From Protula sp. h YS-2021 (taxonomy: Eukaryota > Annelida > Polychaeta > Sabellida > Serpulidae), in assembly GCA_949752745.1 (NCBI GenBank), contig OX457024.1:108492287-108556286 (forward strand): a DNA stretch of 64,000 nt. The letters run 5' to 3'. A model generated the notes under the pieces. That model did not search any database, was not told the DNA's origin, and was given only the letters and a program-made list of their open reading frames with translations. Both the position numbers and the translations under genes were made by a program. Below, one piece after another: positions 41,001 through 50,087 of the stretch. How positions within the stretch are numbered: position 1 is the first letter of the stretch; each line of letters begins with the position of its first letter.

Positions 41001-41749
41001 ACTCTGTGTTTGGCAAAACCATGGAAAATGTGAGAAAACGCATGAATGTGGAACTTGTTCACCAGGAAAAGCGGTTCAAGAAACTTGTGGCCAAACCTTC
41101 CTTCCACAAATTTAGAATTTTCAACGAAGATTTGACCGCGGCACATTTGCGCATAGTGGATCTGCTTCTGGATAAGCTCATTCAAGTTGGTTTCACCATT
41201 CTCGACCTCAGCAAAGTGCTCATGTTCCACTTTCATTACAACTACATCATGACCAAGTATCCCGACGCCAAGCTGTTGTTCAGCGACACCGACAGTCTAT
41301 GTTATGACATAGAAACGGACGATATCTACAAAGACATGCAGGAAGATGCCGACTTGTTCGACACAAGTGACTATCCCCCAGATCATTTCCTGCATTCCAA
41401 CGTGAACAAGAAAGTGCTTGGGAAAATGAAAGATGAGACGGCAGGCATTCCCATAGAAGAGTTTGTTGGACTTCGACCGAAAATGTACAGTATGATATAT
41501 GGTGGGAAAGAACAACGTACGGCCGAAGGCATCACTCGCGCATGTCAAAGACGGATGAAACATCAGCAGTATAAAGATAGTTTGTTCAATCAAACGCAAA
41601 CGATGACAACAGGACACATCATTCGAAGTCATGACCATCAGATTTTCTCGGAAAAGTTGAGGAAAGTGGCTCTCTCTCCCTTTGATGACAAGCGATATGT
41701 GATGAGTGATGGCTATTCCACTTTGGCGCATGGGCATTACAGTATATAA
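38087..41749 (+). CDS. polB: Protein-primed DNA polymerase B, 1,220 aa (element B)
   Basis: Replicates the element by protein priming. The ATG at 38,087 follows the TATA box and acceptor; the frame is open 48 bases further up without ATG. From the N-terminus: two C2HC fingers (residues 6-24 and near 59-79), a DDNKCF segment that might be a peptidase-like fold (uncertain), a third finger near 367-390, exonuclease motifs DFE (~423), LRGYDSH (~562-568) and YLKSD (~708), an endonuclease VII-like HNH motif (DHDHINGKYRGAAH, ~517-533), then polymerase motifs A (LDANTLYG, 807), B (NNSVFGK, 971) and C (FSDTDS, 1065). A 16-bp tandem duplication at 39,403-39,434 lies after ExoI. The stop is inside the next TATA box. 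Confidence 0.92.
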   Translation: MAAVYCHDCNVTFPSLELFVAHTCKPAKLKRAREELVEQIEAKRRKTVRNGVERPDPVLCCKCIKIFSSLDAFETHVCMFHEEQRKKETGQVGKGRRVSLGENAQERRFEPEDGSDLLLEMRQQENRIKRHLLETLNHGMKWYIVVHARFKKMTPNVEGVMVEQVDNAFTSSPTYVAYNPADIEKDLPEAYKELFTRFDEHERQGSGWVLDNILFIEVHTATSAPLEASSFIPLPKKVKNTLGVLNIQNDDNKCFLWSVLAHLHPSTSNNPQRVNHYKPFENELKVEGMTFPTPITDIPKFEKENDVCINVFGYEHDVVVPIQLSPNTSVREINLLLISNDKKRHYCLIKNFSRLMAYRSKRKTAAFYCFNCLHGFVRQDLLDKHREVCGKHRAQRLSFPKEPFIKFKNVAKQQRAPFVIYADFECLKLGISIIVQTALPMWLSAYVVVSQYDTRAPVVYRGDNAVKVFLDHMVNERDRIVHGLQQPKKIVMTREDEEDYKNATDCYICYEPLGADHVRDHDHINGKYRGAAHRECNLQFRLRKDQQGDKDSFIIPVFFHNLRGYDSHLIMEEIGKFKNETITVIPNTVEKYIAFTMSNLKFTDSYQFMSTSLQKLVSNLAAEGKDNFYNMTSHIHDSDQQDLLLRKGVYPYDYVDEPSKFAETQLPSKDKFYSLLSEEDISDEDYAHAQKVWETFPCTTFGEYHDLYLKSDVLLLADVFENFRHVCLNTYELDPAHYYTAPGLSWDAMLKATKVKLELINDIDMYQMVEQGLRGGISVITHKYAKANNPYVADYDPTKPTNYLTYLDANTLYGWAMSQSMPESGFMWVSEPESIDFMDVDEDDEIGYILEVDLEYPYSIHDRHNHYPVAPERKCVKVGELSEHSQKLRKDLNMKGKPSEKLIPNLCDKKKYVLHYRNLQQYVSLGLKVTKVHRAIMFAQRKWLAKYISLNTEKRKLAKNPFEKDFFKLMNNSVFGKTMENVRKRMNVELVHQEKRFKKLVAKPSFHKFRIFNEDLTAAHLRIVDLLLDKLIQVGFTILDLSKVLMFHFHYNYIMTKYPDAKLLFSDTDSLCYDIETDDIYKDMQEDADLFDTSDYPPDHFLHSNVNKKVLGKMKDETAGIPIEEFVGLRPKMYSMIYGGKEQRTAEGITRACQRRMKHQQYKDSLFNQTQTMTTGHIIRSHDHQIFSEKLRKVALSPFDDKRYVMSDGYSTLAHGHYSI
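39403..39434 (+). repeat. 16-bp tandem duplication within the polymerase frame
   Basis: GCCTATGTGGTTGTCA occurs twice in a row. Sixteen is not a multiple of three, so the two copies are read in different frames, yet the gene stays open. Confidence 0.9.
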
Positions 41750-41751
41750 GG
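41743..41751 (+). promoter_or_regulatory. TATA box overlapping the polymerase stop codon (element B)
   Basis: TATATAAGG holds the polymerase TAA (41,747-41,749). The ATG of the PC4-like gene follows at 41,805. Confidence 0.7.
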
Positions 41752-41804
41752 GGGAGACGCTTCAACTTTAGAGTTAGTTGAGGTGTGCACACTGAAGCGT
41801 CAAC

Positions 41805-42152
41805 ATGAATCGGAAAAGATCTGCAACAACGGATATGGATACACTTGCTGATACAGTCAAAGACATGAATGTGAAACATTCTGACAATACCATCAAGAAA
41901 TTAAAAGTGGAGACAACGGTAGCACCAACACCACAGTCGTGGGATGGAATGCTTTCTCTAGGCAATGGAAAGTATATCAATATTATGAAACAAAGTGTGG
42001 TAAACATTCGCAAATACCTCAGAGATGAGGGGACTGGAAAAAACCGTCCGACGAAAAAGGGAATTTTGCTGACAATACCTGAATGGAAAATGATGAAGAA
42101 GCAGGTGAAAGAAGTGGATAAAAGGCTTCGCAGACAAGACGACAAGTCATAA
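41805..42152 (+). CDS. PC4/p15-like single-strand DNA-binding protein, 115 aa (element B)
   Basis: Intact homologue of the gene at 154 in element A. PC4-like C-terminal domain: LGNGKYINIM, VVNIRKYLRDE, a KKGILL turn and the Trp-led helix PEWKMMKKQVKEVDK. The N-terminal part is Ser/Thr/Asp-rich with basic patches, as in cellular PC4. Probably binds single strands during replication or late transcription (inference). First of four small genes in a row; TATA box at 41,743. Confidence 0.74.
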   Translation: MNRKRSATTDMDTLADTVKDMNVKHSDNTIKKLKVETTVAPTPQSWDGMLSLGNGKYINIMKQSVVNIRKYLRDEGTGKNRPTKKGILLTIPEWKMMKKQVKEVDKRLRRQDDKS

Positions 42153-42165
42153 CAAGGTAACAATC

Positions 42166-42540
42166 ATGACTGTACTCATGTTGGACGATGGTGTTTACCT
42201 TAAAGTTAATGAGAGGAATGAAGTGATGATGGGTTCTCGGAGAAGTTCTGCTTATCGGTTTAAACCTGAAGTGTGGAAAGACTTTAAAAACATACCGCCT
42301 GAACCTGGGTTTGAACGCAGACTTGAAAATAAACTGGAAGTGACGGTGGCTGAATATGATTCTAAGATACGTGTGACATTCTGTAGAAATCTTTTACAGG
42401 ATTATCCAAAGGATTATAAGGGAGTTGTGCCAGATACACCATATGCACAGTTGATCTTCTTTGATATCAAGAACTGGCACGCAGTCTTACGATTCCTAGA
42501 AGCGATACAACATCCGCTGTTCAACATCATCCGAGTATAA
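42166..42540 (+). CDS. PC4-like paralogue 2, 124 aa (element B)
   Basis: Two weak PC4-like units: residues 1-45 (VYLKVNERNEVMMG...FKPEVWKDF) and 55-120 (EVTVAEYDSKIRVTFCRN...FFDIKNWHAVLRFLEAI). The gene is 13 bases after the first one and 3 bases before the next. The copy in element A is frameshifted, so this is the better reference. No catalytic residues are visible. The assignment rests on pattern only. Confidence 0.62.
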   Translation: MTVLMLDDGVYLKVNERNEVMMGSRRSSAYRFKPEVWKDFKNIPPEPGFERRLENKLEVTVAEYDSKIRVTFCRNLLQDYPKDYKGVVPDTPYAQLIFFDIKNWHAVLRFLEAIQHPLFNIIRV

Positions 42541-42543
42541 AAG

Positions 42544-42885
42544 ATGGAAGACTATTTGTTGGATTATGAACCCATGACATATGGGTTCTCATACATGAGA
42601 AACTTATGTGATGACATTGTGCTACGACATTTTGGAAAGTTTATCATACTATCGCTTGACGAACAATCCGTGTTGAAGGATCATCTAGACAAGTTGAGAA
42701 TACCCGGCTTTCTGCTTCACCTTTCAAATGATATAGAAGTGCGTGTGATTCAGAACTGTCTAGACGTGTTTGCACAATTTCGCCAACATGACGAGCTTAC
42801 AGAACACTACGACATCATCACCCTCAGCACAGTGGAATGGAACGCGCTGTTGCACGCATTGGATTGGAAAGAACCTGACGCTTGA
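42544..42885 (+). CDS. PC4-like paralogue 3, 113 aa (element B)
   Basis: Starts MEDYLLDYEP. The first half (FGKFIILSLDEQSVLKDHL) and second half (IEVRVIQNCLDVFAQF...ITLSTVEWNALLHAL) each show strands followed by an acidic/Trp helix start. The 3' end overlaps the extended frame of paralogue 4. Role unknown. Confidence 0.6.
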   Translation: MEDYLLDYEPMTYGFSYMRNLCDDIVLRHFGKFIILSLDEQSVLKDHLDKLRIPGFLLHLSNDIEVRVIQNCLDVFAQFRQHDELTEHYDIITLSTVEWNALLHALDWKEPDA

Positions 42886-42910
42886 ATTCAAAGAGCATGG
42901 AATACAACTT

Positions 42911-43162
42911 ATGCGGGGTACCAAATCCATTGAGTTAACACAACATATGCCTGTGATGGACATTGACATAAATGAAGAAGGATTTGAACTGAAACTGTCT
43001 GAACATGAAACTGCTAAAGTGATAAAGTTTGGTGATGTGCGTTATGTAAGCTTTCATAGCATTTACAAACACGGATGTAATGTCTATGATACCTATATCA
43101 ATTTAGATTCTGATGAATGGCATTCATTGATGAATGTATTGAAAAATGAATGTGATTGTTAA
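42911..43162 (+). CDS. PC4-like paralogue 4, 83 aa (element B)
   Basis: ATG at 42,911. The open frame extends up to 42,770 and the part just upstream (LEFKEHGIQL) is conserved with element A, so the true N-terminus may be longer. The C-terminal unit is RYVSFHSIYK...INLDSDEWHSLMNVL. Last of the plus-strand row. Confidence 0.57.
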   Translation: MRGTKSIELTQHMPVMDIDINEEGFELKLSEHETAKVIKFGDVRYVSFHSIYKHGCNVYDTYINLDSDEWHSLMNVLKNECDC

Positions 43163-43615
43163 TAGTGTAAATAGTGTAAATAGACTTTATTAATGAAGAG
43201 TTTGTAAATAGTGTTTGTAAACTTTGTAAATAGTGTTTGTAGTTAAGAATTTGTAAATAGTGTAAATAAAAGTTTGTAAATAGTGTAAATAAAAGTTTGT
43301 AAATAGTGTAAATAGACTTTGTAAATAGAATTTGTAAATAGTGTAAATAGAATTTGTACTTAAGAATTTGTAAATAGTGTTTGTAAACTTTGTAAATATT
43401 GTTTGTAAATAGTGTTTGTAGTTAAGAATTTGTAAATAGAACACAATAAACAAGACAGTTGTTTGAAACTTGGTTTGTTTTATTTAACAATTAACAACAA
43501 CAACAACAACTTAACTAATATAACAACAACTTAACTAATATAACAACAACAACTTAACTACAACTTAACTACACCATTAATAAAACAGTGGTTTATAATG
43601 TCTATATACAAAATC
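43163..43615. terminator. Convergent 3' region with TTTGTAAATAGTGT repeats and facing poly(A) signals
   Basis: 43,165-43,440 is a tandem repeat of GTAAATAGTGT and TTTGTAAATA units. AATAAA at 43,445-43,450 serves the plus row; TTTATT at about 43,479-43,484 is the minus-strand signal. A short AACAACAACTTAACTA repeat follows (43,490-43,570). Confidence 0.6.
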
Positions 43616-44014
43616 CTATACAATAAAATCACCATCCTTTCTTTTTAATATATTCACAATATCAAACATACTCTGACCTCGAGCTCTATGCCATACATAA
43701 TACACACAATAAAAACCACATGACGATGATATTGACGTTTGTAATGATATAGAATTATACATATAGTCATTTCTTAAAAACATGTCTAAACGATCATCGA
43801 GAGGTAATTGTCCATAAGAGTCAAAATATTCTGCAGGGTCTTTATCATAATACACTGCCACCCAATGTTCTCCTGGTTCATCTTGATCGTCTGTGTTGAT
43901 CACATAGGCGCCGCGTTGTAAAGATGGTAACTGGTCCATGGCAAACACGCCTTGAAACAAGTCTTTGGTCATGACATCATGACTCAATATGGCATCAATC
44001 TGCTTCGTATTCAT
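43577..44014 (-). pseudogene. PRO: Adenain-like protease with premature stop (element B)
   Basis: Homologue of the element A protease with the same catalytic residues (His in GEHW, Asp in FDSYG, Gln in LQTSIS, Cys in SSCGFYC). A TAG at 43,616-43,618 truncates it to 132 residues; the last 12 codons and the old TAA remain visible downstream to 43,577. One base change from the codon in element A explains the stop. The truncated protein keeps the whole active site and could still work. Confidence 0.8.
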
Positions 44015-45384
44015 GACTGGTAGTCGAATTGGATGCTGCGATTTGCACTGATTTCAATAATGTTGTCAAATTCAGCATAGACAATGACATTGATGGTATG
44101 TTGCAAAGCCCTAGCAAAGTTCATTTCTAGCCGCAAATTCCCATGCTTGATCAGGGGGAAATGATCATCGCCATCATAATCCGGTGTTAAGTCAAACGAA
44201 AATAAAGCATAACCTCTAGGCCAATCTTCCCGTTTTATAATGGAACTTTTCTGACCATTCAATCAATCAAACGATTTGTAAAGCGTTTCAAAAGCGTCCA
44301 GGTATTTGTTCTGTGTAATGTCAAGCTTGAGAGGTTTGGATAGAACTGGTTCACCATCCGTGTACAGTTGCATATAGTCCAGATCAAAATGTTTGAAATC
44401 ATATGGATTCCTCAATACTGATCCACCAAAAGCTTCATTATGAACCAGACCAATGACAATACGATTTGGTAATTGACCTAAAAAAATGTTATCTTTCACA
44501 AAAGACTGAAATCCTTCTGGAATAGCTAAGACTTTACATTCTTTTCTAGTGATGATGATCTTGGCAGGACTTTTCATCAATGCATCTGTATGTCCTAACT
44601 GAATACCTGGACTCACCCTCACTTTGCGAATGGTTAAAAATGCCTCTTTCACTTCTACCTTATAGGTATTATCTGCAGCCATCAATACATAGTCATCTTT
44701 TTGTCTATGGAAACGCAATTTCAAACTGATGCCATTCGGAAGATAACGATCCTGCTCAAACAAATCTATCCTTAAACCACCTGTGAGCATAAAATCACGG
44801 CTAAGACGTGTATGCAAATAACGATGATGTAAGCCATTGTTTCCTTGCTCAGCCAAGTCACCACCGTCGGCATTGACATGAAATCCGGATACATATTGTT
44901 CATGATTAGGTCTTTTCACCTCATGACTATTCATTGACCCAGCAGTATCCTTGTACATGAGACGCATAGAGCGCTCAGAATGCAGACTTTCTTCCGAATC
45001 ATGGATGAGATGAGAGATAATGCTGGTATAACCATGAGTATTGTTGCTATGCGAAACCAAACGATCATTCAGAAACAATTCAATATTAGACCATAACCCA
45101 TTAAACACATCATTGATGCAAGAGACATTATCATCTGCGCCACAATCTGTTCCATCAGCCTTTACAATGCGACATACAATATGAAGTTTGCTGTTCTTTA
45201 AATCGAAATATTCTTCTGTACTCGCAGGAATGTAGAATTCTATTGGAGCGCCTTCTCTAATGCTTGTAAGTGGTTGATAGTCGACATTATAACTTTTCTC
45301 TACAGCAGTTTGCGTCGGTGGTACGTGAAACCATTCTAATGGAGAAAGACTACATTCACACGAATGATTATGAATGAGAGACAT
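44011..45384 (-). pseudogene. MCP: Major capsid protein with internal TGA (element B)
   Basis: Same family and length as the intact 457-aa protein of element A, with high similarity throughout. The frame is cut by TGA at 44,263-44,265, leaving 373 and 83 codons. In element A the codon is Lys (AAA). The C-terminal part would be lost, so this copy probably cannot make a normal capsid. It overlaps the protease start as ATGA. Confidence 0.82.
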
Positions 45385-45387
45385 GAT

Positions 45388-45729
45388 TTAAAAAATATCT
45401 TTGCGATGTTTTGATGTTATCCGTCTGGCTGTTTTTCGTCTTCTGGCACGTTTCGTTGGTTGCACGCGATTTTGTTCACCAAAAACACGTTCTGCTACTC
45501 GGCCCGTAACATCTTTCGCGACATTCTTTGCAGCCTTCTTAAGATGTGGCGCAACGATCTTAGCCCCAGCCTTAAGTAGTGGAATAGCTTTGCGAGCCAA
45601 TGATCCCAGTATGGAACCAATACCATCGCCATATTGAATTCGCGCTCCTTTGAATCCTGGTAATTCCCCGCCCACTTGACGAAAGAAATGGTTGCGATAT
45701 GCAGACGGATCGTGTGTATAAGCTTTCAT
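45388..45729 (-). CDS. pX/pVI-like basic virion peptide, 113 aa (element B)
   Basis: Intact. Starts MKAYTHDPSAYRNHF with an ATGA overlap to the penton stop. Gly-rich segment, central Ala/Lys amphipathic helix, basic tail (RARRRKTARR). Five residues shorter than the element A protein because of a gap in the Gly-rich part before the tail. Confidence 0.65.
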   Translation of the reverse strand: MKAYTHDPSAYRNHFFRQVGGELPGFKGARIQYGDGIGSILGSLARKAIPLLKAGAKIVAPHLKKAAKNVAKDVTGRVAERVFGEQNRVQPTKRARRRKTARRITSKHRKDIF

Positions 45730-46487
45730 ATTGCTTTTGGTCGAAAATGTAGTTTACAGATCACCTTTCCAGTTTGAAATGGAACATTATAGCCTGTGTC
45801 GTCCTTAATATTCATTTCTATCACGTCAAATTTGGACGTGTTTACAGGAACATAATGCGGTTCGCCGTACGTTTTCATAACAATGTCGCCATCATGGCCT
45901 TGTATTCCAACAGAACGTAGTAAGGGAACATAATAATCACCAACAACTTGTGGTTCACAAATGCTACAATACACATAAAGTGTATAAAATGCCTGTTTCA
46001 CATCCGCTTTATGGTCAGCTGTACATGTTTCAGTATACCATTGATCTGGGATAAATCCTAAAATCTCAGCTAATCCAGCGGAAAAGGACACTTCAAAGCC
46101 ATAATTTAGAAATAGAAACACACGTCGTCTAATTTTATCATACTTTATCCGAATAGCTTCTTTAAGATCATCTTTCATAGAATTAGTCGTTTCTTCATTC
46201 ACTGCCTGGCATATCTCTTGTATGGATCTATAGTAGCCATAGGGAATATTGATAGTGTCAAGTGTATCTATCAGTGGTTGTTGTCGAAACTGAATAGAAT
46301 AGTCCATGCCATGTCTCTTCGTTGTCCATGTATGTGGATATTGAATTTCAGCTAAAGCCACTTCATATTTTCCATTCAAATAGATGGTTCGAGGCATACG
46401 AATTTGGTAATTCGAAGCCTTGTTGTTGGGAGAATAGTTCATACTCGCATTGCTAGGCAAAGTAATGTAACAACTATTCGACTCCAT
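45726..46487 (-). CDS. Penton-like minor capsid protein, 253 aa (element B)
   Basis: Intact single-jelly-roll candidate, strongly similar to the element A copy at both ends. The middle loop (about residues 60-110) is more diverged. It lies directly after the acylated protein gene (8-base gap). Confidence 0.78.
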   Translation of the reverse strand: MESNSCYITLPSNASMNYSPNNKASNYQIRMPRTIYLNGKYEVALAEIQYPHTWTTKRHGMDYSIQFRQQPLIDTLDTINIPYGYYRSIQEICQAVNEETTNSMKDDLKEAIRIKYDKIRRRVFLFLNYGFEVSFSAGLAEILGFIPDQWYTETCTADHKADVKQAFYTLYVYCSICEPQVVGDYYVPLLRSVGIQGHDGDIVMKTYGEPHYVPVNTSKFDVIEMNIKDDTGYNVPFQTGKVICKLHFRPKAI

Positions 46488-46495
46488 GATGGGAA

Positions 46496-46729
46496 CTAAA
46501 TGGTATAGGTGCGTTGACGTTGTCTATATACTTCACGATAGCGCGCGCCATTCGACCAAGTATGCAAAGTCTCATCCTCTTTTACATCATGATGATGATC
46601 TACATGGTCTATAACTTCTCCTTCACAACAAGCACTTGTGCATCTGATCTTCATAGGAATAGTTGGTTTATCTTTTTGCCGCCAACAACAACAACATAGC
46701 TCTTTCAGCCATGTTAAAAATTTTCCCAT
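46496..46729 (-). CDS. Small Cys-rich protein with acylation motif, 77 aa (element B)
   Basis: MGKFLTW start (Gly2, Thr6), CCCC cluster at 12-15, conserved RCTSACCEG block and His/Asp-rich stretch. The C-terminus (ARYREVYRQRQRTYTI) is longer and more basic than in element A, probably through loss of the original stop. Starts 16 bases inside the preceding gene. Confidence 0.58.
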   Translation of the reverse strand: MGKFLTWLKELCCCCWRQKDKPTIPMKIRCTSACCEGEVIDHVDHHHDVKEDETLHTWSNGARYREVYRQRQRTYTI

Positions 46730-47127
46730 CCTTCAGGAAACTGTCTTTGTTGACGTTGTTTCATTTCTGTTGTAATGTCGTCACGAGTGGTCTTTTTACT
46801 AAACATTGTTTTTGGAATATTAGCATCTACAATTTCCTGGATAAACGGATGCCAACCATGTGGTGGTATGGCTCGTTCTTTTCTTCTTGTCGCCACCAAT
46901 ACTTCTTTCATCAAATCAACCATGTTGGAATTTGTGATAATATCGCCCGTTTTCAACACAAGTTCATTCTTCTCTGTCCATTTTACACCATGTTTCTTCA
47001 GTTCTGCTAAAAGTTGTGTTACTTTTCCATGATAAATAGGTTGAAAATGACTTAACACTAGCTTTTCTGGTTTTTCAGGTGGTGATGATGAGGGCTTTTG
47101 CTGCCTAGACTGACTTGTTCGTAACAA
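46714..47127 (-). pseudogene. Conserved Maverick protein, 5' end deleted (element B)
   Basis: Homologue of the 165-aa protein of element A. A deletion of about 360 bp joins the region matching 5,394 with that matching 5,754 of element A, removing its first ~25-30 codons and the end of the neighbouring gene. An ATG at 47,127 still opens the rest (137 codons), so a shortened protein is possible. Confidence 0.6.
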
Positions 47128-47249
47128 ATTTCAAACAAGCTTGTTAATTCCTCTTTTGTAGCTTGCTGTAGCAAGGATTTGCGTCGTTTAGGCCCAGTGC
47201 GTGCAAGCAAATGAAGAAACGGCTGGTTCGCTCGAATACGTTTAGACAT
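47058..47249 (-). pseudogene. Basic virion-associated candidate, truncated by the same deletion (element B)
   Basis: The first ~42 codons match the 108-aa gene of element A; after the deletion junction the frame runs into unrelated residues and stops. The conserved middle and the hydrophobic C-terminal helix are gone. Confidence 0.6.
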
Positions 47250-47902
47250 CTTGACTGCGAATGGTCAAATGAGTTGGTTCTTGTTCATACACCGCTTTAT
47301 CAATATATACGTAATGTGTATCTTTTGGTAAAATGCCTGTACGAATACGTATTTGATCATTTGTCTTTGGTTTTAAATCAATGAATAGATAACCATGAGG
47401 TTTGCTGGTAGCATCTTGATAGGCTTCTATGAGAAATTGAGATCTTCCAGGATACATTTGCCGCGCCAATGTACTAATTTGTTGACTGTCTCTAGGATTT
47501 TTAAACAGAATGATATAATGTGTATTCAAACTAATATTTCGCATCTCTTTCCCATGATGGAATAAATTATGTACAATAAAGATAATGCTTAGATTTTGAT
47601 GACTGCTGCCAACACTAAAGAGACGTGTCATACGCTCATCACTATGACATTTGGTCATTAAGTCATCAATGATAAGTAAGTTTGGTTTTTTCGGTTTAAA
47701 ACGCTCTTCAATGTCATCTGGAATGCCTTGGGTAAAATTCCACGCCTTTCATTCCCTTGTACAAAGGCTGATCTGCTGCATAAAGCCATAAAATGCTTTT
47801 TGGAGAGGGTTGAATCAACTTTTGTTCTAGAATTTCCTTCACCAGAGACGTTTTACCACTGCCTGTAGGTCCAGAGACCAAACATGTAAATGGATGCTTC
47901 AT
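47242..47902 (-). pseudogene. ATPase: FtsK/HerA-type packaging ATPase, frameshifted (element B)
   Basis: Walker A GPTGSGKT in the first frame, Walker B LLIIDD region in the second. An extra G near 47,730 (GGG where element A has GG) breaks the frame between them. The lesion differs in kind and place from that of element A, so the two copies were damaged independently. The start forms an ATGA overlap with the integrase stop; the end overlaps the next gene by 8 bases. Confidence 0.8.
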
Positions 47903-48999
47903 TGTTGAATTTCTGTTTCTTTCACCCAACTGTTAAACTTGTTTGGCCAACCTAACCACTTGACTAATAATTCTTTCACACCTCCTCGTCTTTTACGTGT
48001 TTTCAAGACTTTTTCAATTCTATAAATAGATTCAATATCTTTGGTCACTTTCTGCAGTTCTTCTTCGTAGAAATGTCCATCAATATCTTCGTCTAAAAAG
48101 TCTTTCACACGATACAAATGTATTCCTTGCTTCTTACAACGATGTGTGACAATGAAGACTTCTTGCGTCCATTTGATGTGATAATCTCGTTGAAACACGT
48201 ATTTAATGTGGGAAATGCGAACATGATCGCCAATGTTAAATTTGTACTTCTTCTTCTTCGGTTTCAATTTCAGTTTGTCGACATACATATACTTCCACAC
48301 TTTTGATTCGTTGTCTTTACGACTCTCGGCTGGAGCATATTTATTAGGAAGAGAACCATGAGGTCTATGGTTGTAATTGTACACCAAGTCTGGAAGAATG
48401 TCTAAGTAACGGTAAGTTTGATTATGTAGAAAATACCGATACATCATTCCCTTCAGAGTACGAATGACTCTTTCAGCAAAGTTGGCTTTGGTTTCATTCT
48501 TTGTGGTATAAGCATGAATTCCTTCTTTCTTCAAAAATGCTTTTACCCATCTGTTTTTAAATTCTGTTCCTTTATCAGACCTTAGAGTTCGCGGTCTTCG
48601 TCGTGTGTCATGAAAAATCTTTTGGAAAGCTTGTATGACGCTGGTATGTGATTTATTAGGTATTGGCTGTACCCATACATATTTGGAAAACACATCAATG
48701 ACAATGAGTAAAAAGTTTATGTCATCATTATAGGGAGCTATGTTTCCCATATCAGCCAAATCAAAATCCCACATATCATCAATACCACGTGTAATGACAC
48801 GTTGTCTTTTGAACCTGTATTTGACAGGTTGTAGTAAACTAAAAGCATCTTGATCCTGTAGCCATTTCTTCACTTGTGAATGTGTGACTGGTTGATTATG
48901 TTTTCTTAAGATGTGATACAGTTTGTAAGGACCAGCAAATGCTCCAGGCTGTCCAGGTTTGAAGTAAATATTGGTCAAGTAGTCTTTCCACGTAGACAT
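47899..48999 (-). CDS. INT: Retroviral-type integrase with chromodomain, 366 aa (element B)
   Basis: Intact. N-terminal helical region (MSTWKDYLTNIYFKPGQPG), DDE core with Asp in DFDLADM, Asp in LRSDKGTEF and Glu in NFAERVIR, a basic linker (KLKPKKKKYKF), an SH3-like segment and a C-terminal chromodomain (YRIEKVL...LVKWLGWPNKF). It should cut and join the AG...CT ends seen on this element with a 6-bp stagger, consistent with the CCAAAT duplication. A TATA-like GTTATAAAATAAAAG lies about 45 bases upstream. Confidence 0.9.
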   Translation of the reverse strand: MSTWKDYLTNIYFKPGQPGAFAGPYKLYHILRKHNQPVTHSQVKKWLQDQDAFSLLQPVKYRFKRQRVITRGIDDMWDFDLADMGNIAPYNDDINFLLIVIDVFSKYVWVQPIPNKSHTSVIQAFQKIFHDTRRRPRTLRSDKGTEFKNRWVKAFLKKEGIHAYTTKNETKANFAERVIRTLKGMMYRYFLHNQTYRYLDILPDLVYNYNHRPHGSLPNKYAPAESRKDNESKVWKYMYVDKLKLKPKKKKYKFNIGDHVRISHIKYVFQRDYHIKWTQEVFIVTHRCKKQGIHLYRVKDFLDEDIDGHFYEEELQKVTKDIESIYRIEKVLKTRKRRGGVKELLVKWLGWPNKFNSWVKETEIQQ

Positions 49000-49100
49000 G
49001 ATGAATGAAAAAAAACACGTCTGAACAGAACAGCTTTTATTTTATAACTCAACCAACATCACTTAACTAACATGCATTTATAACTTAACTAGCAAGTTTT

Positions 49101-49433
49101 TTACAAATCAAGTATGGATGCAATGGTACGAATAACTGGAGACCATTGGTCTTCAATGAACACTAACCAATGACTGAGTTCATCCAATGTAATAGCATCT
49201 ACACCATATTTCTCACAACGTTGATTTGCATTCTCTAACACTTTATCTAAATGAATGTAATATTTAGCTTCATTCCAGTATGTATAAACACATGCAGCAT
49301 GACAAGTATGTTCTTGACACTCTTCATGTTGACAAGCAGGACAGACTAAATATGAAAACTTTTTTACAGCTGATAACATTTCTTCACAATAAGCTTTTTG
49401 CACAATATATTGTCTCAGTGTCATGTCCGCCAT
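49101..49433 (-). CDS. Small zinc-binding accessory protein, 110 aa (element B)
   Basis: Homologue of 7,739-8,071. Start MADMTLRQY at 49,433 by conservation. Cys/His cluster CPACQHEECQEHTCH. AATAAA overlapping the integrase promoter (about 49,035-49,046) may end its transcript. Confidence 0.5.
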   Translation of the reverse strand: MADMTLRQYIVQKAYCEEMLSAVKKFSYLVCPACQHEECQEHTCHAACVYTYWNEAKYYIHLDKVLENANQRCEKYGVDAITLDELSHWLVFIEDQWSPVIRTIASILDL

Positions 49434-49453
49434 TATGCAGTCTTGTGAGTCTT

Positions 49454-49555
49454 GCAATGCAGCACAAGTCTGTCAAGTTATGCTGCTCCGGCAATGTAGC
49501 ACAAGTCTGTCAAGTTATGCTGCTCCGGCAATGCAGCACAAGTCTGTCAAGTTCA
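49454..49555 (+). repeat. 37-bp tandem repeat, 2.7 copies
   Basis: Units start GCAATGCAGCACAAGTCTGT. They mark the left border of the stretch (NADAR and small membrane gene) that element A lacks. Confidence 0.85.
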
Positions 49556-49627
49556 GCAAGTTTTTTCCAGTTGTTGTTCACTTAACACACTTCTCCATGT
49601 TTTACATGTTAAAAACACGTCTGCACA

Positions 49628-50066
49628 TCAAGTCTCACACAACAGTTCTAACAACTTTCCCATAATATTCTGACCAGGATATCCAGATGACACTTGTTTC
49701 ACACCAGCTCCCCACCAATGATCATACGTTGCTTCAACTAAAGTTTTGTCTTTACATTCTTTCAACTTGTTGCGAAACAATACACACTTATTCCATTTGA
49801 CTTGTAAAACATCTTGCATTTTACTTCTCTTTACTGTATGCCATAAAGGATATGGTTTTATCCCTTTAGCAATACGTTTCGCTTCATATCCATTTCTGGA
49901 TGACACAATGGCTGAAGCAATATCTGGACGGTGATGAAAAAACTGCTTTCTCATATTGATACAACGCTTCACTTGAGTTGAACGCATGTCCATACTTTTC
50001 AAGTCGTGTTGGAAACATATTTGAAAGAACGTCCTTGTGACCGCTGAATAGCACAAGATTCTCCAT
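49628..50066 (-). pseudogene. NADAR-family (YbiA-like) protein, frameshifted
   Basis: NADAR proteins are N-glycosidase-type enzymes acting on ADP-ribose-linked or riboflavin-pathway substrates; some reverse ADP-ribosylation of guanine in DNA (DarT1 partners). Family features: FSGHKDVLSNMFP near the start, FNSSEALYQYEKA, then in the second frame NGYEAKRIAKGI, LQVKWNKCVLFRNKL, ATYDHWWGAG and NIMGKLLELL. The first frame opens at 50,066; the shift falls at a run of six A (49,937-49,942, T on the coding strand). No copy in element A. The conserved Glu and Trp-Gly signature suggests an enzyme that was active until recently. Confidence 0.75.
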
Positions 50067-50087
50067 GTTGACTTTGTTTCTGTTGTT

